Below, piece by piece: positions 7,850-17,536 of a stretch of 58,230 nucleotides of DNA; within the stretch, counting starts at the first letter, position 1, and each line of letters begins with the position of its first letter. The notes below the pieces were generated by a model that saw nothing but the letters and a program-made list of their open reading frames with translations, was not told the origin of the DNA and ran no database searches. This stretch comes from Clostridiales bacterium (lineage in GTDB: Bacteria; Bacillota; Clostridia; Clostridiales; Oxobacteraceae), in the NCBI GenBank assembly GCA_030016385.1, contig JASEJN010000014.1, positions 1 through 58,230 of the forward strand, written 5' to 3'. The position numbers were made by a program, and so were the translations under genes.

Positions 7850-10387
7850 ACCGTACCTGTGAAGCTTTCTTACCACCGTGGATTGATTTACACCAAGAAT
7901 TTCAGCAATCTCATATGTGGAGCTGTACTTTTCAACGCATTTTATAAAGAGCTCTTTTTCTAGCTGCTCTGTAGCGTCCTTTAAAGGCATTATCCCATTT
8001 AACATTATTCCTGATGTCTCCTGAGGTTTAATCAGCTTCAATACCCCCATAGCTGATACATACTTTTCTTCTGTGGTGACAATAAGCCTTTCTATGAGGT
8101 TCTCTAGTTCCCTTATATTACCCGGCCAACTGTATCCCATCATCACTTCTATGGCCTCATGGGTTATTACCTTCCCCATCTTATACTTTCGATTAAACCT
8201 GTCTAAGAAGAGCTCAACCAAAGGTGGTATATCCTCTATTCTTTCCCTTAGGGGAGGTATAATTATGGGCACAACATTAATCCTGTAGTAGAGGTCTTCA
8301 CGGAAACTGCCCTCGGAAACCATCTTCTGCAGGTCTTTATTGGTGGCAGTAATAAGCCGTATATTGACATCCTTTTTATTTACCCCACCAAGCCTTATGA
8401 TTTTTTTCTCCTGTATGACCTCCAGCAGTTTTACCTGAAGGTTTAATGGTAATTCTCCTATCTCATCTAATAAGAGGGTGCCATTATCGGCCATCTCAAT
8501 AAGGCCGGGCTTGCCTTTAGAACTCGCTCCGGTAAATGCCCCAGTCTCATAGCCAAAAAGTTCTGACTCCAATAGGTTCTCTGGAATAGCTCCGCAGTTC
8601 ACCTTGATAAAGGGGCCTTTATGCCTGGCGCTGTTTTTGTGTATAAACTCTGCCATAAGGTCCTTCCCAACGCCGGATTCACCCAGTATGAGTACGGTAG
8701 AGTCTACCTTAGCCATTCTTTTGGCTACGTCTATGACATTCCTCATTGAATTGCTTACTGCTACTATCTCTCCGCTCTCTATGTCGGGATATGTAGCCCT
8801 TGTGTATAGATAGTCTTTTATTTTTTCTATCTCCACCTCTTCTGCAGCCCTGTTCAGACGGTCAAGGTCCCGGGCATTAATCAGGACCATTATCAAATCT
8901 CCTTTATCGTCAAAGATGGGACTCCCTGTGGTTAAAAACCTTTTGCTGTTACTGCATTCCTGAAGTACTGTAATGCTCCTTTTCTCCCTTATAACCAGGC
9001 TGCTAACCGGTGGATTTAGCTGACATTTGTTTACAATATCCCTTATGTTATCCCCTTCTTTTACTTCTATCCCAAGCATCTCCATAAAAGCCCTGTTTAT
9101 ATGAAATATCTTACCATCCGTATCGCATATCAAAAGTCCGTCTGTGCAATTTTCTATGATGGCTTTTAGCTCTGTATTGTAAGCCATAATAGCCTCACTG
9201 CTCTTTATTTCTTTACTAAGCAGATATGGAAGGCACATACCTATCTCCGCTATACCCTGGTATACTGCTATTGCCTTATCCCTGCATGACGGATATCCGC
9301 AGGCACCGCAGTTTAATTCATCTTCTCTTCTATTTTTACCTGTATATGATAGAATTCGGCTGAGATCATCCTCTGATGGCTGAGCCAGTTTTTTATACCT
9401 TTTCTGAAATCTTTTTGTAAGGTCTAAGTTAAATGCTTCTATATCTTCGTAGGTCTTGTCTCTTGTTTTCTCCATATATGAAAGTACCTTTTGCCTCGAT
9501 AGAAAACGATTTTTACCCTTTAAGTCCGGGCCTGATATGCAGCCCTTGCAGAAGAGTATATCTATGAGCGCTGGTGGGTTTTTCATCTCATGGAAAGATT
9601 CTAAGAACTCTATGCAGTCCTCCTTGCCCTCCACTATCATGTAATCTACAGGAAATTTTTCATTTATCAGGGTGGCCAGGCCTCCTGATAAAGGCATCTC
9701 TCTAGATACCCCTGTTACTGAAAATCCCTCATCAAAATCTCCATTGACTTCTAATAATGATTTATTTCTTTTTAAAATAGCCTTGAGCTCACTGAAGGTA
9801 AGGACCTCATCAACTAAATCCGACCTCAACCTCTCGTCTTTTTTAGCAACGCAAGGCCCTATAAATATAACCAAGGCATCAGGATTTTTGCTCTTTATAT
9901 ATTCGGCAGTACACTCCATGGGTGACTTTATCGGAGCAAGATATGACAAAAGATGTGGAAAATGAACCTCAATGAGATTTACCACTGCAGGACATGCAGA
10001 ACTGATTACCGGCTTATTTTTTGACATATATTTTAAATATTCTTCAGTCATAATATCTGCACCCATGCTGACTTCATAAACTCCTTTAAAACCCAATTTC
10101 CTCATAATGCCAGGTAGTTTACATGGGTCATCAAAGGCTGCAGGAAAACTGGGGGCCAGAATAGCATAGGCATTGCCCCTTTTAATCAATTTTAAGGCAT
10201 TCTTCGTCCCGTCCAGTATCTCCTTGGCATCCTGGCTGCACACCTTTACGCAGTTGCCGCAGCTTATGCACCTCTCAGCTATGATCTCTGCCTTCCCATC
10301 ATACACCTTGATGGCCTTAACAGGGCAGTTTCTTATACAAGCATAACAGGCCCTGCACCTCTCCCTGATAGTGGAGACAACCTGCAT
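7829..10387 (-). CDS. sigma-54 activator with [FeFe]-hydrogenase-like sensor domain
   Basis: About 852 residues. In order: two [4Fe-4S] motifs (CRACYACIRNCP and CISCGNCVKVC), a hydrogenase-like domain keeping cysteines in SSACPAVV, IGPCVAKK and FCKGCISGP, a further iron-sulphur segment (LNCGACGYPSC), a PAS domain, a sigma-54 AAA+ domain (Walker A GESGVGKD, GAFTGA loop, LLLDEIGEL), and a Fis-type HTH (EIAEILGVNQSTVVRKLHRYG). The sensor part resembles sensory (group C) hydrogenases. It probably reads H2 or redox state and activates the neighbouring hydCBA promoter. ATG at 10387 is preferred over TTG at 10402, with GGGAG upstream. It is divergent from hcp. Confidence 0.92.
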   Translation of the reverse strand: MQVVSTIRERCRACYACIRNCPVKAIKVYDGKAEIIAERCISCGNCVKVCSQDAKEILDGTKNALKLIKRGNAYAILAPSFPAAFDDPCKLPGIMRKLGFKGVYEVSMGADIMTEEYLKYMSKNKPVISSACPAVVNLIEVHFPHLLSYLAPIKSPMECTAEYIKSKNPDALVIFIGPCVAKKDERLRSDLVDEVLTFSELKAILKRNKSLLEVNGDFDEGFSVTGVSREMPLSGGLATLINEKFPVDYMIVEGKEDCIEFLESFHEMKNPPALIDILFCKGCISGPDLKGKNRFLSRQKVLSYMEKTRDKTYEDIEAFNLDLTKRFQKRYKKLAQPSEDDLSRILSYTGKNRREDELNCGACGYPSCRDKAIAVYQGIAEIGMCLPYLLSKEIKSSEAIMAYNTELKAIIENCTDGLLICDTDGKIFHINRAFMEMLGIEVKEGDNIRDIVNKCQLNPPVSSLVIREKRSITVLQECSNSKRFLTTGSPIFDDKGDLIMVLINARDLDRLNRAAEEVEIEKIKDYLYTRATYPDIESGEIVAVSNSMRNVIDVAKRMAKVDSTVLILGESGVGKDLMAEFIHKNSARHKGPFIKVNCGAIPENLLESELFGYETGAFTGASSKGKPGLIEMADNGTLLLDEIGELPLNLQVKLLEVIQEKKIIRLGGVNKKDVNIRLITATNKDLQKMVSEGSFREDLYYRINVVPIIIPPLRERIEDIPPLVELFLDRFNRKYKMGKVITHEAIEVMMGYSWPGNIRELENLIERLIVTTEEKYVSAMGVLKLIKPQETSGIMLNGIMPLKDATEQLEKELFIKCVEKYSSTYEIAEILGVNQSTVVRKLHRYGINVTKH

Positions 10388-10473
10388 AAAATCATCTCCC
10401 AATTCCTTCTTTATTAATATTATATACTTTTGTTAATTTTACATCAATATATATCTACAAAATCACTTCACTT

Positions 10474-10489
10474 TGTGATATGTGTCACA
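10474..10489. promoter_or_regulatory. CRP/FNR-family type operator upstream of hcp
   Basis: Perfect palindrome TGTGA-N6-TCACA between the divergent regulator and hcp genes. Extra half sites (ATCAC at 10462, ATCACC at 10495) lie close by. CRP/FNR-family regulators of hcp (HcpR-type) are known in anaerobes; the actual regulator is not in the window. Confidence 0.6.
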
Positions 10490-10553
10490 GAAATATCACC
10501 CTCAATGGATTAATATGTTCACAGATGAAAAAATTGAAGGAGGTACACAATCA

Positions 10554-12197
10554 ATGAGTATGTTTTGTTATCAGTGTCAGGAGGCCTCAAAGGGCATAGG
10601 ATGCGTACATCGCGGTACATGCGGCAAGACCGATGATACCGGCAATATGCAGGATTTATTGATATACACATTAAAGGGAATAGCAATGATGAATGCCCAG
10701 GCAAGAAAAGCTGGAATTAACGATGCAAATACCGACACCTTTATAATGGATGGTCTATTTTCCACAATAACCAACGTAAACTTTGATAAGAATTATTTTG
10801 TAGAAAAAGTAAGAGAAGCACTCTCACTCCGTGAGAAGATAAAGGCACAGCTCAAAGAGGCAGGAGTCAATCTGGATAACATGCATGATGCAGCCACATG
10901 GTATGCTGACTCCGAGGAGAAATTTGGTAAAAAGGCCCAAAATGTTGGTATACTTTCCACAGAAAATGAAGACATAAGGTCACTAAGGTCACTCATATTG
11001 TATGGCGTAAAGGGTATGGCAGCCTATGCTTACCACGCAGCCAACCTTGGATATATTGACCCTGAAATTTTTGAGTTTATGGAAAAGGCCCTTATTGCCA
11101 CACTGGATGACACCATGACTGTAGATGACTATGTAGCCTTGACTATGGAGACAGGTAAGTATGGGGTAAATGTAATGGCCCTCCTTGACAAGGCCAACAC
11201 ATCCACATACGGAAACCCGGAGATAACAAAGGTAGACATCGGCGTCAGGAATAACCCAGGTATACTCATAAGCGGTCACGACCTTAAAGACTTAGAGCAG
11301 CTCTTAGAGCAGACTCAAGGTACAGGTGTTGACGTATATACCCATGGTGAAATGCTCCCGGCACACTACTATCCGGCATTTAAGAAATATCCCAACTTCG
11401 CTGGAAACTACGGAAACGCATGGTGGATGCAGGATAGAGAATTTGAGAGCTTCAACGGCCCAATCCTCATGACCACAAACTGCTTAGTACCCCCAAGGGA
11501 TTCCTACAAGGACAGGGTATACACAACCGGTGTTGTAGGATTTGAGGGGGTAAAGCATATCCCTGAAGGACCTGATGGCAAGAAGGACTTCTCAGAGATA
11601 ATAGAACATGCTAAAAGGTGTAAACCTCCTATAGAAATTGAAAATGGCGAAATAGTGGGTGGATTTGCTCACGAACAGGTGTTCAGCCTTGCTGATAAGG
11701 TTGTAGAAGCAGTAAAATCAGGGGCAATAAAGAGGTTCTTTGTAATGGCAGGCTGCGACGGCAGGTTCAAGGACAGGAGATATTACACAGAATTTGCCAA
11801 AGCCCTTCCAAGAGACGCCGTGATCCTCACTGCAGGATGCGCAAAGTACAGATACAACAAATTAGACTTAGGAGATATAAACGGGATACCGAGGGTTCTG
11901 GATGCGGGACAGTGCAACGATTCGTATTCCTTAGCACTGATAGCCCTTAAGCTAAAAGAGGTATTTGGATTGGACGATATCAACGAGCTGCCCGTATCAT
12001 ATAACATAGCCTGGTACGAACAAAAGGCTGTAATAGTTCTGCTGGCTCTTCTCTACCTTGGAGTAAAGGATATCCACCTGGGCCCGACACTACCTGCATT
12101 CCTATCACCCAATGTAGCCAAGGTGCTGGTAGAAAACTTCGGCATTGGTGGTATCACCACTGTGGAAGATGACATCAAGATGTTCATGGGTGCATAA
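10554..12197 (+). CDS. hcp: hybrid cluster protein (hydroxylamine/NO reductase)
   Basis: 547 residues. The N-terminal cysteine pattern is C-X2-C-X8-C-X5-C (CYQC ... GCVHRGTC), typical of strict anaerobes with a [4Fe-4S] proximal cluster. C-terminal hybrid cluster ligands are visible in [12 protein letters not shown] and [12 protein letters not shown]. Hcp reduces hydroxylamine or nitric oxide and protects against nitrosative stress in the cytoplasm. The start at 10554 has AAGGAGG; the upstream ATG at 10482 would add 24 unrelated residues. Monocistronic, with a strong terminator. Confidence 0.96.
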   Translation: MSMFCYQCQEASKGIGCVHRGTCGKTDDTGNMQDLLIYTLKGIAMMNAQARKAGINDANTDTFIMDGLFSTITNVNFDKNYFVEKVREALSLREKIKAQLKEAGVNLDNMHDAATWYADSEEKFGKKAQNVGILSTENEDIRSLRSLILYGVKGMAAYAYHAANLGYIDPEIFEFMEKALIATLDDTMTVDDYVALTMETGKYGVNVMALLDKANTSTYGNPEITKVDIGVRNNPGILISGHDLKDLEQLLEQTQGTGVDVYTHGEMLPAHYYPAFKKYPNFAGNYGNAWWMQDREFESFNGPILMTTNCLVPPRDSYKDRVYTTGVVGFEGVKHIPEGPDGKKDFSEIIEHAKRCKPPIEIENGEIVGGFAHEQVFSLADKVVEAVKSGAIKRFFVMAGCDGRFKDRRYYTEFAKALPRDAVILTAGCAKYRYNKLDLGDINGIPRVLDAGQCNDSYSLALIALKLKEVFGLDDINELPVSYNIAWYEQKAVIVLLALLYLGVKDIHLGPTLPAFLSPNVAKVLVENFGIGGITTVEDDIKMFMGA

Positions 12198-12203
12198 CAA
12201 TAT

Positions 12204-12240
12204 AATTAAAACCTCCGGAAAAACTCCGGGGGTTTTAATT
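12204..12240 (+). terminator. terminator of hcp
   Basis: Strong A/T-rich-ended hairpin (AATTAAAACC...GGTTTTAATT with a CCGG/CCGG core) 7 bp after the hcp stop. The following 160 bp to the cbiA stop contain nothing recognisable. Confidence 0.85.
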
Positions 12241-12403
12241 ACTCTTAAAGATAGCCCTTATTTAACTTTATTATATATAATCAAATATCAGTGTTGTTTC
12301 CTTTAAAATAATTCTTCAGTCCATTTCACACAACTTTAATAGCATAAAATCCAGGTAGAAAATAAATAATATTATAGGCTTGTTTGCCATAAATATAACC
12401 ACA

Positions 12404-13780
12404 TCATACATTGCTATCTTTAATATAATTAATAAATTTCTTCACTGCAGTTGGATAAGCAGATAGGTCTATGTGAACATAGGTGCCAAGACAGTTTTTA
12501 TATCTATATCCGCATGGCCAGGCCTCATTTCCACCCAGTTTATGTACTAAATATGACATACATGGATACCCACCTGAAACCTTCGAATAATGAAATTCAT
12601 GTCCCCTAATCGTTTCACCTTTATTAAAAAGTACATTGTCCTCTATTACGTCTACTTTTACATAACCAAAATGGTTTAGCCTATCTGTCATAATGGTATC
12701 TACATTATATATGCCTGCCATGGGGTATTTACTTCCATCTTTGCAGGTTATTGACCGCGTAAGGTACATAAACCCACCACACTCCGCATACACTGCCATT
12801 CCGCTTTCTACCGCATTTCTTATGGACTCCATCATTCCTATATTATTGCTGAGCCTCTCAGCAAAGACCTCTGGAAAACCCCCGCCTATGTATACTCCCG
12901 ATATCCCGGCAGGCAGTGAACTGTCATGAATTGGACTGAACGGCACCAGTTCAGCACCCGATTCCATAAATACATCCATAGTATTTTTATAGTAAAAATT
13001 AAATGCTTCATCATAGGCATAAGCAATCTTTACTCTTTTGTTGATAACCGAAACACCAGTATCTCCTCCATCACTGCAACAGTCAATATTGACAGCAGAC
13101 TCCAATATTCTGTCTATATCAATATTTTCTTCCACACAATCATACAGATCTTCAAGCTTTTTATTCAGACCCTCCATCTCAAAAGCCGGTATAAGGCCAA
13201 GATGCCGCTCAGGCAGTCTAAAGTCCTCATTATATGGCAGATAGCCAAATACGTTTAGTTTTAGGTCTCTCTCGATACACTCCTTTAAAAGTCTAAAATG
13301 TCTTTCACTTCCCACTCTATTTAGTATTACCCCAACTATGTTTACATTTTTATCATAGTGCATGTATCCCATAACCATAGCAGATACACTGGCAGACATT
13401 GCGCCAGCATCCACAACCAATATTACAGGTATATCAAGGCGTTTTGCTATGTCAGCACTACTGCCATTGCTCGTGCTGTCCATCCCATCATACAAACCCA
13501 TAACACCCTCTACAATTGAGATATCAGCACCAAACGCATTTTTAATAAATACAGAAAGAATATTTTCTCTGCTCTGCATATAAATATCAAGATTGCATGA
13601 ATATTTACCTGTGGCACACCTATGATATGATGTATCTATATAATCCGGACCAACCTTGAACGGCTGCACAACGTATCTTCTTGAAAGCGCACCCATTATC
13701 CCAATACAGGCCGTTGTCTTGCCCGCACCCGAATGCGTTCCAGCTATCATTATCCCTTTATGCATCCTCATATCCCTCAT
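12404..13780 (-). CDS. cbiA: cobyrinic acid a,c-diamide synthase
   Basis: 458 residues. It amidates the a and c side chains of (hydrogeno)cobyrinic acid using glutamine and ATP. The N-terminal dethiobiotin-synthetase-like ATPase has the P-loop GTHSGAGKTT and the VEGVMGLYDG motif. The C-terminal class I glutaminase domain carries the nucleophile Cys in YAECGGFMYL and His residues in GHEFHYSK. The length matches the family. Several in-frame ATGs lie close together at the start (13780, 13771, 13765), so the exact start is uncertain. No other cobalamin genes and no B12 riboswitch are adjacent. Confidence 0.94.
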   Translation of the reverse strand: MRDMRMHKGIMIAGTHSGAGKTTACIGIMGALSRRYVVQPFKVGPDYIDTSYHRCATGKYSCNLDIYMQSRENILSVFIKNAFGADISIVEGVMGLYDGMDSTSNGSSADIAKRLDIPVILVVDAGAMSASVSAMVMGYMHYDKNVNIVGVILNRVGSERHFRLLKECIERDLKLNVFGYLPYNEDFRLPERHLGLIPAFEMEGLNKKLEDLYDCVEENIDIDRILESAVNIDCCSDGGDTGVSVINKRVKIAYAYDEAFNFYYKNTMDVFMESGAELVPFSPIHDSSLPAGISGVYIGGGFPEVFAERLSNNIGMMESIRNAVESGMAVYAECGGFMYLTRSITCKDGSKYPMAGIYNVDTIMTDRLNHFGYVKVDVIEDNVLFNKGETIRGHEFHYSKVSGGYPCMSYLVHKLGGNEAWPCGYRYKNCLGTYVHIDLSAYPTAVKKFINYIKDSNV

Positions 13781-14048
13781 TCATCTTTACTATTTAAATT
13801 TTTATAAGCCTAAAGCTAAATTGACTGTATAGAATTTCCCCTTTAAGCTTTTCTATATCTAACAACAGCGTTCTAAAAACTAAATGCCATATTTCATTAT
13901 CACAAGCATTACTATCATAGAACATTATATTACAAATAGATGAAGAAAAATAATAAAATTTATATAGGTCAACAAAAAGTCGTCAATAAATATTGGGCAC
14001 AGGTTACACAAGCAGATGCAGATATTGCAAAATTTCATTATGAAATTA

Positions 14049-14278
14049 ATTCTGATTTAGGTGTAAGAACCATGTTGAGAATGATATGTAACATCAAATG
14101 CACCCTTAAAGAGAGTCTATGATACTCTTGAATTCGTGGCAAGTGCAGCCGGGGCATCCGGCATGGACGCCGGATGAGCCGAGTTGAGGCAAGGACGCCG
14201 AATGGAGGCGTACCCGGCGGAACGCAACCACGAATTATTAGAGTATCAAGACGAACGATCAGGTGCATAGATGTTGCT
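14049..14278 (+). repeat. structured intergenic repeat, copy B (complete)
   Basis: The most complete copy, about 230 bp. It begins with ATTCTG, then GTGTAAGAAC. Nested pairing is visible from outside in: the outer arm TGTAACATC with GATGTTGC; AGTCTATGATACTCT with AGAGTATCAAGAC (one bulge); CGTGG with CCACG; GCCGGG with CCCGGC; and an apical hairpin CATCCGGC/GCCGGATG with loop ATGGAC. No ORF of its own. The stretch 13781-14048 upstream holds only a doubtful 60-codon ORF without a ribosome site. Confidence 0.85.
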
Positions 14279-14365
14279 ATCATTCGTGGAATACTGCTTT
14301 GTACACTAAAATCATTTGATAATTATATAATAAAAAAGTACACTGAATAAAAGGGGGAAGACATA

Positions 14366-15517
14366 GTGCTTTTATTAAAAAACGGAAATGTATATACCAT
14401 GGCAGGCCAGGTAATAGAGGGTGGGGATGTCCTCATAAATGAGGGCAAAATCCTTGAGGTGGGCCGTAATTTAAACCATTCTGGTGTCAAGGTAATGGAT
14501 GTCACCGGGAAATTTGTAATGCCTGGTATTATAGATGCCCATTGCCACCTTGGCATGTGGGAAGACGCTGTTGGTTTTGAAGGAGACGACGGCAACGAGG
14601 AGACAGACCCGGTAACACCGCACCTCAGGGCTATAGATGGCATAAACCCTATGGACAGAAATTTTGAGGAGGCCTATCAGGGCGGAGTAACTACAGCGGT
14701 AACGGGGCCCGGGAGCGCCAATGTCATAGGTGGACTTTTCACTGCCTTAAAGACGTACGGCAAAAGAGTAGATGACATGATTGTGAAGAACCCTGTTGCA
14801 CTGAAAATAGCCTTTGGTGAAAATCCCAAATGGGTATATGGGGAACAGAAGAAGTCTCCAAGGACCCGTATGGCCATAGCCGGTATACTCAGGGAAGAAT
14901 TGACAAAAGCAAAAGAATATATAGAGGGAAGGGCAAAACCAGATGATGACGACAGGCCGGAACTGGACCTGAAGATGGAAGCGATAGCAAAGGTCTTAAA
15001 AGGGGAGATACCATTGAAAGCCCATGCTCACCGGGCTGATGATATCTTCACTGCCATAAGGATAGCGAAAGAATTCAACGTAAGGCTCACACTTGACCAC
15101 TGCACCGAAGGACATCTAATTGTGGAGTATCTAAAAGAAGAGGGCTATCCATGCATAGTTGGTCCATCTCTCTCTGAAAGGTCGAAGGTAGAACTTAGAA
15201 ATCTTACATTTAAGACCCCTGGCATACTATCGAAAGCCGGTATCCCTGTGGCCATAATGACAGACCACCCGGTAATCCCGTTGCAGTATATAACCCTCTG
15301 TGCATCCCTTGCAGTAAGAGAAGGCATGGACGAAATGGAAGCACTTAAGGCCATTACCATAAATCCTGCAAAGATAGTCGGCATCGATGACAGGGTAGGA
15401 AGCATAGAGGCAGGCAAGGACGCAGACATAGCAATATTTGAAGGAAATCCCCTGGACATACGAAACAGATGTTATGCTACCATAATAAACGGAAGATTAA
15501 TATATAAGAGAGATTGA
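14366..15517 (+). CDS. amidohydrolase family protein (imidazolonepropionase-like)
   Basis: 383 residues of the metal-dependent amidohydrolase superfamily. Metal ligands are visible as DAHCHLG (HxH after strand 1), HAHRADD, DHCTEGH and the Asp in MTDHPVIP. The N- and C-terminal beta-sandwich is present (LLLKNGNVYTMAG and the terminal GKDADIAIFEGNPLD). The substrate cannot be assigned; cyclic amides or peptides are possible for this subgroup. It starts at GTG with GGGGGAA upstream. It lies about 90 bp after repeat B and has its own terminator. Confidence 0.9.
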   Translation: MLLLKNGNVYTMAGQVIEGGDVLINEGKILEVGRNLNHSGVKVMDVTGKFVMPGIIDAHCHLGMWEDAVGFEGDDGNEETDPVTPHLRAIDGINPMDRNFEEAYQGGVTTAVTGPGSANVIGGLFTALKTYGKRVDDMIVKNPVALKIAFGENPKWVYGEQKKSPRTRMAIAGILREELTKAKEYIEGRAKPDDDDRPELDLKMEAIAKVLKGEIPLKAHAHRADDIFTAIRIAKEFNVRLTLDHCTEGHLIVEYLKEEGYPCIVGPSLSERSKVELRNLTFKTPGILSKAGIPVAIMTDHPVIPLQYITLCASLAVREGMDEMEALKAITINPAKIVGIDDRVGSIEAGKDADIAIFEGNPLDIRNRCYATIINGRLIYKRD

Positions 15518-15521
15518 TATA

Positions 15522-15553
15522 TTTAGCCCATAAATTTTATGGGCTAAAATTTT
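15522..15553 (+). terminator. terminator of the amidohydrolase gene
   Basis: 13-bp perfect hairpin TTTAGCCCATAAA/TTTATGGGCTAAA followed by ATTTT. Confidence 0.8.
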
Positions 15554-15556
15554 AAC

Positions 15557-15586
15557 TTGAGTATTATGATAAGAATATTGTAAAAT
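15557..15586 (+). promoter_or_regulatory. candidate promoter of the asp23-fakA-degV operon
   Basis: TTGAGT, 18 bp, TAAAAT, ending 31 bp before the asp23 start. Confidence 0.5.
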
Positions 15587-15617
15587 ATAGAAAAGAACTA
15601 TTGGGAGGTGTTTTCAA

Positions 15618-15962
15618 ATGCCACAAATTACGCCACTGGGTAAAATCGACATCTCTGATGATGTTATAGAGCAGATAGCCGGTGCTGCTGCATCAGGCAT
15701 ATATGGAGTAAAGAACATGGCAAGCAAGAATACTATGGATACCATTACGGGCCTGGTACGGAAAGATAACCCTGCCCGAGGGGTCAAGGTTGTCAGGAAA
15801 GAAGAGGGGTTGGTAATCAGCATTCATATAATGGTAGATTATGGCGTCAATATGCAGGCAGTAGGCAACAACATAATCGAAAGGGTCAAATACGCAGTTG
15901 AAAAAATGACAGGCGAAATGGTAGATAAAGTTATTATAAATATAGATGGTATCATGGCATAA
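15618..15962 (+). CDS. Asp23/Gls24 family envelope stress protein
   Basis: 114 residues, matching the short clostridial Asp23/YloU proteins. It contains the family pattern GKIDISDDVIEQIAGAAASGIYGVKNM and a C-terminal IIERVKYAVEKMTGE segment. These proteins associate with the cell envelope; in B. subtilis yloU precedes yloV (fakA). The same order is seen here: the fakA start follows 15 bp later. GGGAGGTG ribosome site. Confidence 0.92.
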   Translation: MPQITPLGKIDISDDVIEQIAGAAASGIYGVKNMASKNTMDTITGLVRKDNPARGVKVVRKEEGLVISIHIMVDYGVNMQAVGNNIIERVKYAVEKMTGEMVDKVIINIDGIMA

Positions 15963-15977
15963 GGGGGATTTACTTAC

Positions 15978-17534
15978 TTGATAGACGCGAAGGAATTCAA
16001 AAGACGTATGGAAGGAGCGCTAAAGGGGCTCTCCTTAAATAAAGATTATATAAATTCACTGAATGTTTTTCCTGTACCTGACGGTGATACAGGCTCAAAC
16101 ATGCTTGCCACTTTGGAAAGGGCTATAGCGGAGGTAAGGAAATGCGGCGACGACCAGTCTGTTTCTGCTCTTGCTGAAGCAGCAGCTTTTGGCTCGCTCA
16201 TGGGAGCCAGGGGAAACTCTGGAGTAATATTATCTCAGCTATTCAGAGGTTTTGCAGATGGCTGCAAGGGAAAGGTTGAACTGGGGATAAAAGACCTTGC
16301 TTATGCTATAGACAGTGCAGTAAAAAAAGCATATAGAGCAGTAAATAAGCCTGTAGAGGGCACAATGCTTACGGTAGCAAGAGAGATTGCATACAGATCT
16401 AAGAATTTATCCACAGAGACAGATCTGGATAGTTTCCTCAATGAGATTTTGAAGGCAGCTAAAGAGGCTTCTGCTAAGACCCCGACAATGCTAAAGATAT
16501 TGAGGGATGCAGGAGTTGTTGACGCGGGAGGAGAAGGCCTGGCTGCAATGATAAAGGGTATGCTGGACTCTGCCAATATTGAGGGTGTTGAGGTTGGAGG
16601 AACTCCAGCAAGACCTGAATACTATAATGAAGACCTGAAATATACCTATTGTACAGAGCTTATCATAAACTCCAGCGAGGATAAGGTAGCATACCTAAAA
16701 GGCAGGCTATCACGCCTTGGAGACTCAATGATTGTAGCAGGCAGCGGTGATATTATAAAGGTACACATTCACACCAATGAACCAGGAAAAGTGATAGACA
16801 TATCCAAGGGATTAGGCGAACTATACGACATTAAAATTGACAATATGAGGAGACAGCACAGGGAGACACTTTTCCAGGAAAGGAAACCTTATGGATTTGT
16901 AATTGTAGCTGAAGGAAATGGATTTATTGAAACATATAGTAGTATTGACAATGTATCGGTTGTAAAGGGTGGTATAACGTCCAATCCCAGTGTAGAAGAA
17001 TTGAAATCAGCATCAGAGGGGCTCTATGCCCGTGAGGTTTATATTTTCCCGGGCAACAAAAATGTCATTATGACAGCACAAAAGGTAAAGGAACTTGCAG
17101 ATATACCAATCTATGTCATACCAACCAGGACAATACCCGAAGCTGCTGTGGCATTATCTGCCTTCGACCCGACTATTGATTCATCATTCAACGAATCAGA
17201 GATGCTAAAAGCTCTGCAAGGAGTGACTGTCGGCGGCGTTGCAGTGGCATCTAAGGATGTCAATATGAATGGTTTTAACCTGCAAAAAGGGGATTACCTT
17301 GCTGTGATAGGCGATGATGTGGTAGGCCAGGCCGATTCAGATAAGGAAGCACTCTTTCTCCTACTGGACAAAATGATTGACGGAGGAGAGTCTCTGGTGA
17401 CAATATATAGAAGTCAAAAGGAAGAGGATAATGACATAGTACAGGAAACAAATAAGAGATTTCCTGGGGTTGAGATAGCATTTGAATACGGTGGTCAACC
17501 GCTGTATGATTATCTTGTATGTAAGGAGAACTAA
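15978..17534 (+). CDS. fakA: fatty acid kinase subunit FakA (DAK2/YloV family)
   Basis: 518 residues. An N-terminal DhaL/DAK2 nucleotide-binding domain (LNVFPVPDGDTGSNM near residues 25-40, GARGNSGVILSQLFRG near 78-93) is followed by the middle and C-terminal YloV domains. FakA phosphorylates fatty acids bound to a DegV-type FakB protein. The start is TTG, with AAGGGGG 10 bp upstream; this start is in line with homologues, while the next ATG would remove conserved residues. The degV gene follows after 2 bp, so kinase and carrier are co-expressed. Confidence 0.93.
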   Translation: MIDAKEFKRRMEGALKGLSLNKDYINSLNVFPVPDGDTGSNMLATLERAIAEVRKCGDDQSVSALAEAAAFGSLMGARGNSGVILSQLFRGFADGCKGKVELGIKDLAYAIDSAVKKAYRAVNKPVEGTMLTVAREIAYRSKNLSTETDLDSFLNEILKAAKEASAKTPTMLKILRDAGVVDAGGEGLAAMIKGMLDSANIEGVEVGGTPARPEYYNEDLKYTYCTELIINSSEDKVAYLKGRLSRLGDSMIVAGSGDIIKVHIHTNEPGKVIDISKGLGELYDIKIDNMRRQHRETLFQERKPYGFVIVAEGNGFIETYSSIDNVSVVKGGITSNPSVEELKSASEGLYAREVYIFPGNKNVIMTAQKVKELADIPIYVIPTRTIPEAAVALSAFDPTIDSSFNESEMLKALQGVTVGGVAVASKDVNMNGFNLQKGDYLAVIGDDVVGQADSDKEALFLLLDKMIDGGESLVTIYRSQKEEDNDIVQETNKRFPGVEIAFEYGGQPLYDYLVCKEN

Positions 17535-17536
17535 TT

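Noticed and set aside
12241..12403. Possible cobalamin riboswitch near cbiA
   Set aside because: This stretch is downstream of cbiA, and neither it nor the region upstream of the gene contains B12-box-like blocks.
13940..14122. 60-codon plus-strand ORF ending inside repeat copy B
   Set aside because: No ribosome binding site, and its last third is repeat sequence. It may be an old fragment but is not supported as a gene.
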